Shown: piece by piece, positions 62,292 to 64,000 of the stretch
Numbering within the stretch: position 1 is the first letter of the stretch
Layout of the letters: the number at the start of each line of letters is the position of its first letter
Assembly (NCBI RefSeq): GCF_016031635.1
Contig: NZ_JACEGD010000019.1
Location: forward strand, 62,001 to 126,000
Source: Bradyrhizobium diversitatis
Lineage (GTDB): Bacteria; Pseudomonadota; Alphaproteobacteria; Rhizobiales; Xanthobacteraceae
Direction of reading: 5' to 3'
Length of the DNA: 64,000 nt
Notes under the pieces: model-generated
What the model was told of the DNA's origin: nothing
What the model saw: the letters and a program-made list of their open reading frames with translations, nothing else
Database searches by the model: none
Translations under genes and position numbers: made by a program

Positions 62292-63044
62292 ATGCATTCA
62301 ACTTTCTTCCCGGAATTGGCTGCCGGCGGATTTTCCAGAATCGACGGCACGATCGCGTTTTACCAACGCGTGAATGCCCTCGTGACGCCGAGCACCAGAA
62401 TGATCGATTTCGGCGCAGGCCGCGGCTCGATCCATGAAGACGCCAGCTCGGAGTACCGGCGCAATCTCTGCAATTTCAAGGGACGCGTTGCCGAAGTCAT
62501 CGGACTGGACGTCGACGAAGCCGTCTTCACCAATCCGTCGCTGGACGAGGCGATGCTCTTGGATCCGACGGGACGTGCGCCGCTGCCTGCCAATTGCGCC
62601 GACATCATCCTGTCGGATTACACATTCGAGCACATTCCGGATCCGGCTCAAAGCACCGCCGAGATGGACAGACTTTTGAAGCCCGGCGGCTGGATCTGCG
62701 CGCGAACTCCAAACAGGTACGGCTACATCGCATTGGCCAACCGCCTGGTCCCCAGCGGAATTAGCCGCACCATACTCAGCTCGGCACAACCCGAGCGCAA
62801 GGATGAGGACATCTTTCCGGCGGTCTATCGTTTGAATACGCCGGCTACGCTACGGAGGTATTTCCCACCCGCGCGTTTCGACCATTTTGTATATGCTTGG
62901 GACGCGGAGCCATCCTACCACGCCAACAACCGCGGCCTCTACCGTGCGTTCCAACTCGTTCAGTCGCTTACGCCTCAGGCCTTCAAGACCGTCTTGATGG
63001 TCTTCATCCGGAAGAAGCTCGACTGCCCGGCGGAAGCCGCCTAG
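62292..63044 (+). CDS. SAM-dependent methyltransferase
   Basis: A 250-residue class I methyltransferase. Motif I is MIDFGAGRGSIHED, the motif IV-V region LPANCADIILSDYTFEHIPDP, and LLKPGGWICARTPNRYG follows. It is related to polysaccharide methyltransferases that O-methylate EPS or LPS sugars. It follows the GH71-like gene by 82 bases and is 119 bases before the hexapeptide acyltransferase, all on the plus strand, probably one operon. Target sugar unknown; 4-O-methyl sugars are known in Bradyrhizobium EPS. Confidence 0.88.
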   Translation: MHSTFFPELAAGGFSRIDGTIAFYQRVNALVTPSTRMIDFGAGRGSIHEDASSEYRRNLCNFKGRVAEVIGLDVDEAVFTNPSLDEAMLLDPTGRAPLPANCADIILSDYTFEHIPDPAQSTAEMDRLLKPGGWICARTPNRYGYIALANRLVPSGISRTILSSAQPERKDEDIFPAVYRLNTPATLRRYFPPARFDHFVYAWDAEPSYHANNRGLYRAFQLVQSLTPQAFKTVLMVFIRKKLDCPAEAA

Positions 63045-63163
63045 CTGGTGCGCTGGTGAATTCGCGTCCTCGAGGCGATACACTATCGAAATAAACCTTA
63101 AAGCCGAGATCTTGACCAAGCCGCAGCACTTTCGGTTATTTTGGGTGGGCGCGAGGAACGACT

Positions 63164-63835
63164 ATGCTGAAGATTGTTATTCAAGTTTTATTTCTTTTCT
63201 TCCCCTGGAGAGTCCGTCGGCGGGTCCTCAACGCGATCCCCGGTTTTTCGATCCATCGCGACGCGCGGATCGGTCTGTCCTTGATTCTGGCCGACGAATG
63301 CGTCCTGGAAGCGAAGACCTACATCGGTCATCTCAACTATATCGGCCGGCTCGATCGGTTGCAGATGGATGAAGATGCGGTCATCGGCAATCTGAACTGG
63401 ATCGGTGGACTGTCAACTCGCCTGAATTCGCCGGCCTTCCGAAACAGGACGAAGCGACGTTCGGATCTTATCATGCGCAAGGCGAGTCTGGTGATGAGCC
63501 AGCATTACATTGATTGCACCGACCGGATCGAGTTTCGTCAATTCTGCGGTCTCGCCGGATTCCGCAGCCAGTTGTTGACCCACGGGGTCAATCCAATGTC
63601 CGCCCGGCAGACATGCTCTCCAATCACGATAGGAGCCTACACGATGATCGGCACCGGCGTGATCATTCTGCAGGGCGTCACCATCCCGGACTATTGCGTG
63701 GTGGCTTCGGGCGCCGTCGTGACCCACGTCGCGCCCCAAGAATACTCGATGATCGGCGGTAATCCCGCGGTTCACCAGCGAGACATCCCCAAGACCGCAA
63801 AGATCTTTCACCGAACGGCCTTCACAGTCACCTGA
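63164..63835 (+). CDS. hexapeptide-repeat acyltransferase
   Basis: A 223-residue protein with a short hydrophobic N-terminus (LKIVIQVLFLFFPWRV) and left-handed beta-helix hexapeptide repeats near residues 155-205 (ITIGAYTMIGTGVIILQGVTIPDYCVVASGAVVTH). A His in MSQHYID and another in LLTHGVNP may be catalytic. It would transfer an acetyl or other acyl group to a sugar of the repeat unit. GAGGAA precedes the ATG. It is the last gene seen of the module, which may continue beyond the window. Confidence 0.85.
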   Translation: MLKIVIQVLFLFFPWRVRRRVLNAIPGFSIHRDARIGLSLILADECVLEAKTYIGHLNYIGRLDRLQMDEDAVIGNLNWIGGLSTRLNSPAFRNRTKRRSDLIMRKASLVMSQHYIDCTDRIEFRQFCGLAGFRSQLLTHGVNPMSARQTCSPITIGAYTMIGTGVIILQGVTIPDYCVVASGAVVTHVAPQEYSMIGGNPAVHQRDIPKTAKIFHRTAFTVT

Positions 63836-64000
63836 TATTCAAACGCGGCTCGTAGCCGTATCCGGGGCCGGGCCCATGTGCCGCAAACAGTGATTTGGCC
63901 TCCCCGACCCGTCGGGCGACATCAGGGATCCGCGGCGCTGCCCCGCCAAATGCTGCACTCGCCATCGATTATTCATTGGCTAACATGCTGAAGGACCGAC

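Noticed and set aside
63828..63965. 45-codon minus-strand frame near the right edge
   Set aside because: No ribosome binding site, overlaps the acyltransferase end by eight bases and is too short to judge; could be the start of nothing.

Overview
The window reads as chromosomal DNA of a Bradyrhizobium-like alphaproteobacterium. The GC content is high, the haem genes hemE and hemC and the glucose-specific phosphoglucomutase are of alphaproteobacterial type, and several intergenic palindromic repeats look like the families scattered through Bradyrhizobium and Rhodopseudomonas genomes. No rRNA, tRNA, CRISPR array, prophage or insertion sequence was seen.

Left part (1-19,100), housekeeping and catabolism. 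It holds a membrane diguanylate cyclase, a small stress-type protein behind a near-perfect EcfG promoter, convergent hemE/hemC, a TetR-GMC oxidoreductase unit with palindromic operators and a divergent SnoaL-like gene, a second TetR regulator with a drug/metabolite exporter, a GGDEF-EAL protein, a Rieske oxygenase/GntR/VanB-type reductase operon, pgm, a lytic transglycosylase, a metallo-beta-lactamase-fold hydrolase and an aldose 1-epimerase-like protein.

Right part (19,287-63,835), a large exopolysaccharide (EPS) region with two modules. Module A (about 19.3-46.0 kb) carries glycosyltransferases, a secreted GH39-like hydrolase, two Wzx-type flippases, a 1302-residue secreted glycosidase/repeat protein, a pyruvyltransferase, four OafA-type acyltransferases, a Wzy-type polymerase, a Wzc/ExoP-type co-polymerase kinase and an undecaprenyl-phosphate sugar phosphotransferase. 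Module B (about 50.0-63.8 kb) carries WcaF-like acetyltransferase, GDP-fucose genes (fcl, gmd), a WcaI-like glycosyltransferase, an orphan substrate-binding protein, a second phosphotransferase, another flippase, another polymerase-like protein, a GH71-like Tat-exported hydrolase, a methyltransferase and a hexapeptide acyltransferase. Between them lies a phosphoesterase and a gene-poor stretch (47.4-50.0 kb) with only small hypothetical genes.

The two modules together could supply lipid-linked initiation, sugar addition, acyl, pyruvyl and methyl decoration, flipping, polymerisation and trimming. Pgm supplies glucose-1-phosphate precursor. No Wza/ExoF-type outer-membrane exporter and no type I secretion genes are visible, so these must lie elsewhere. 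The most unusual items are the giant secreted glycosidase with an exactly periodic 166-residue repeat and a set of shared sequence motifs in the two long divergent promoter regions of module A.
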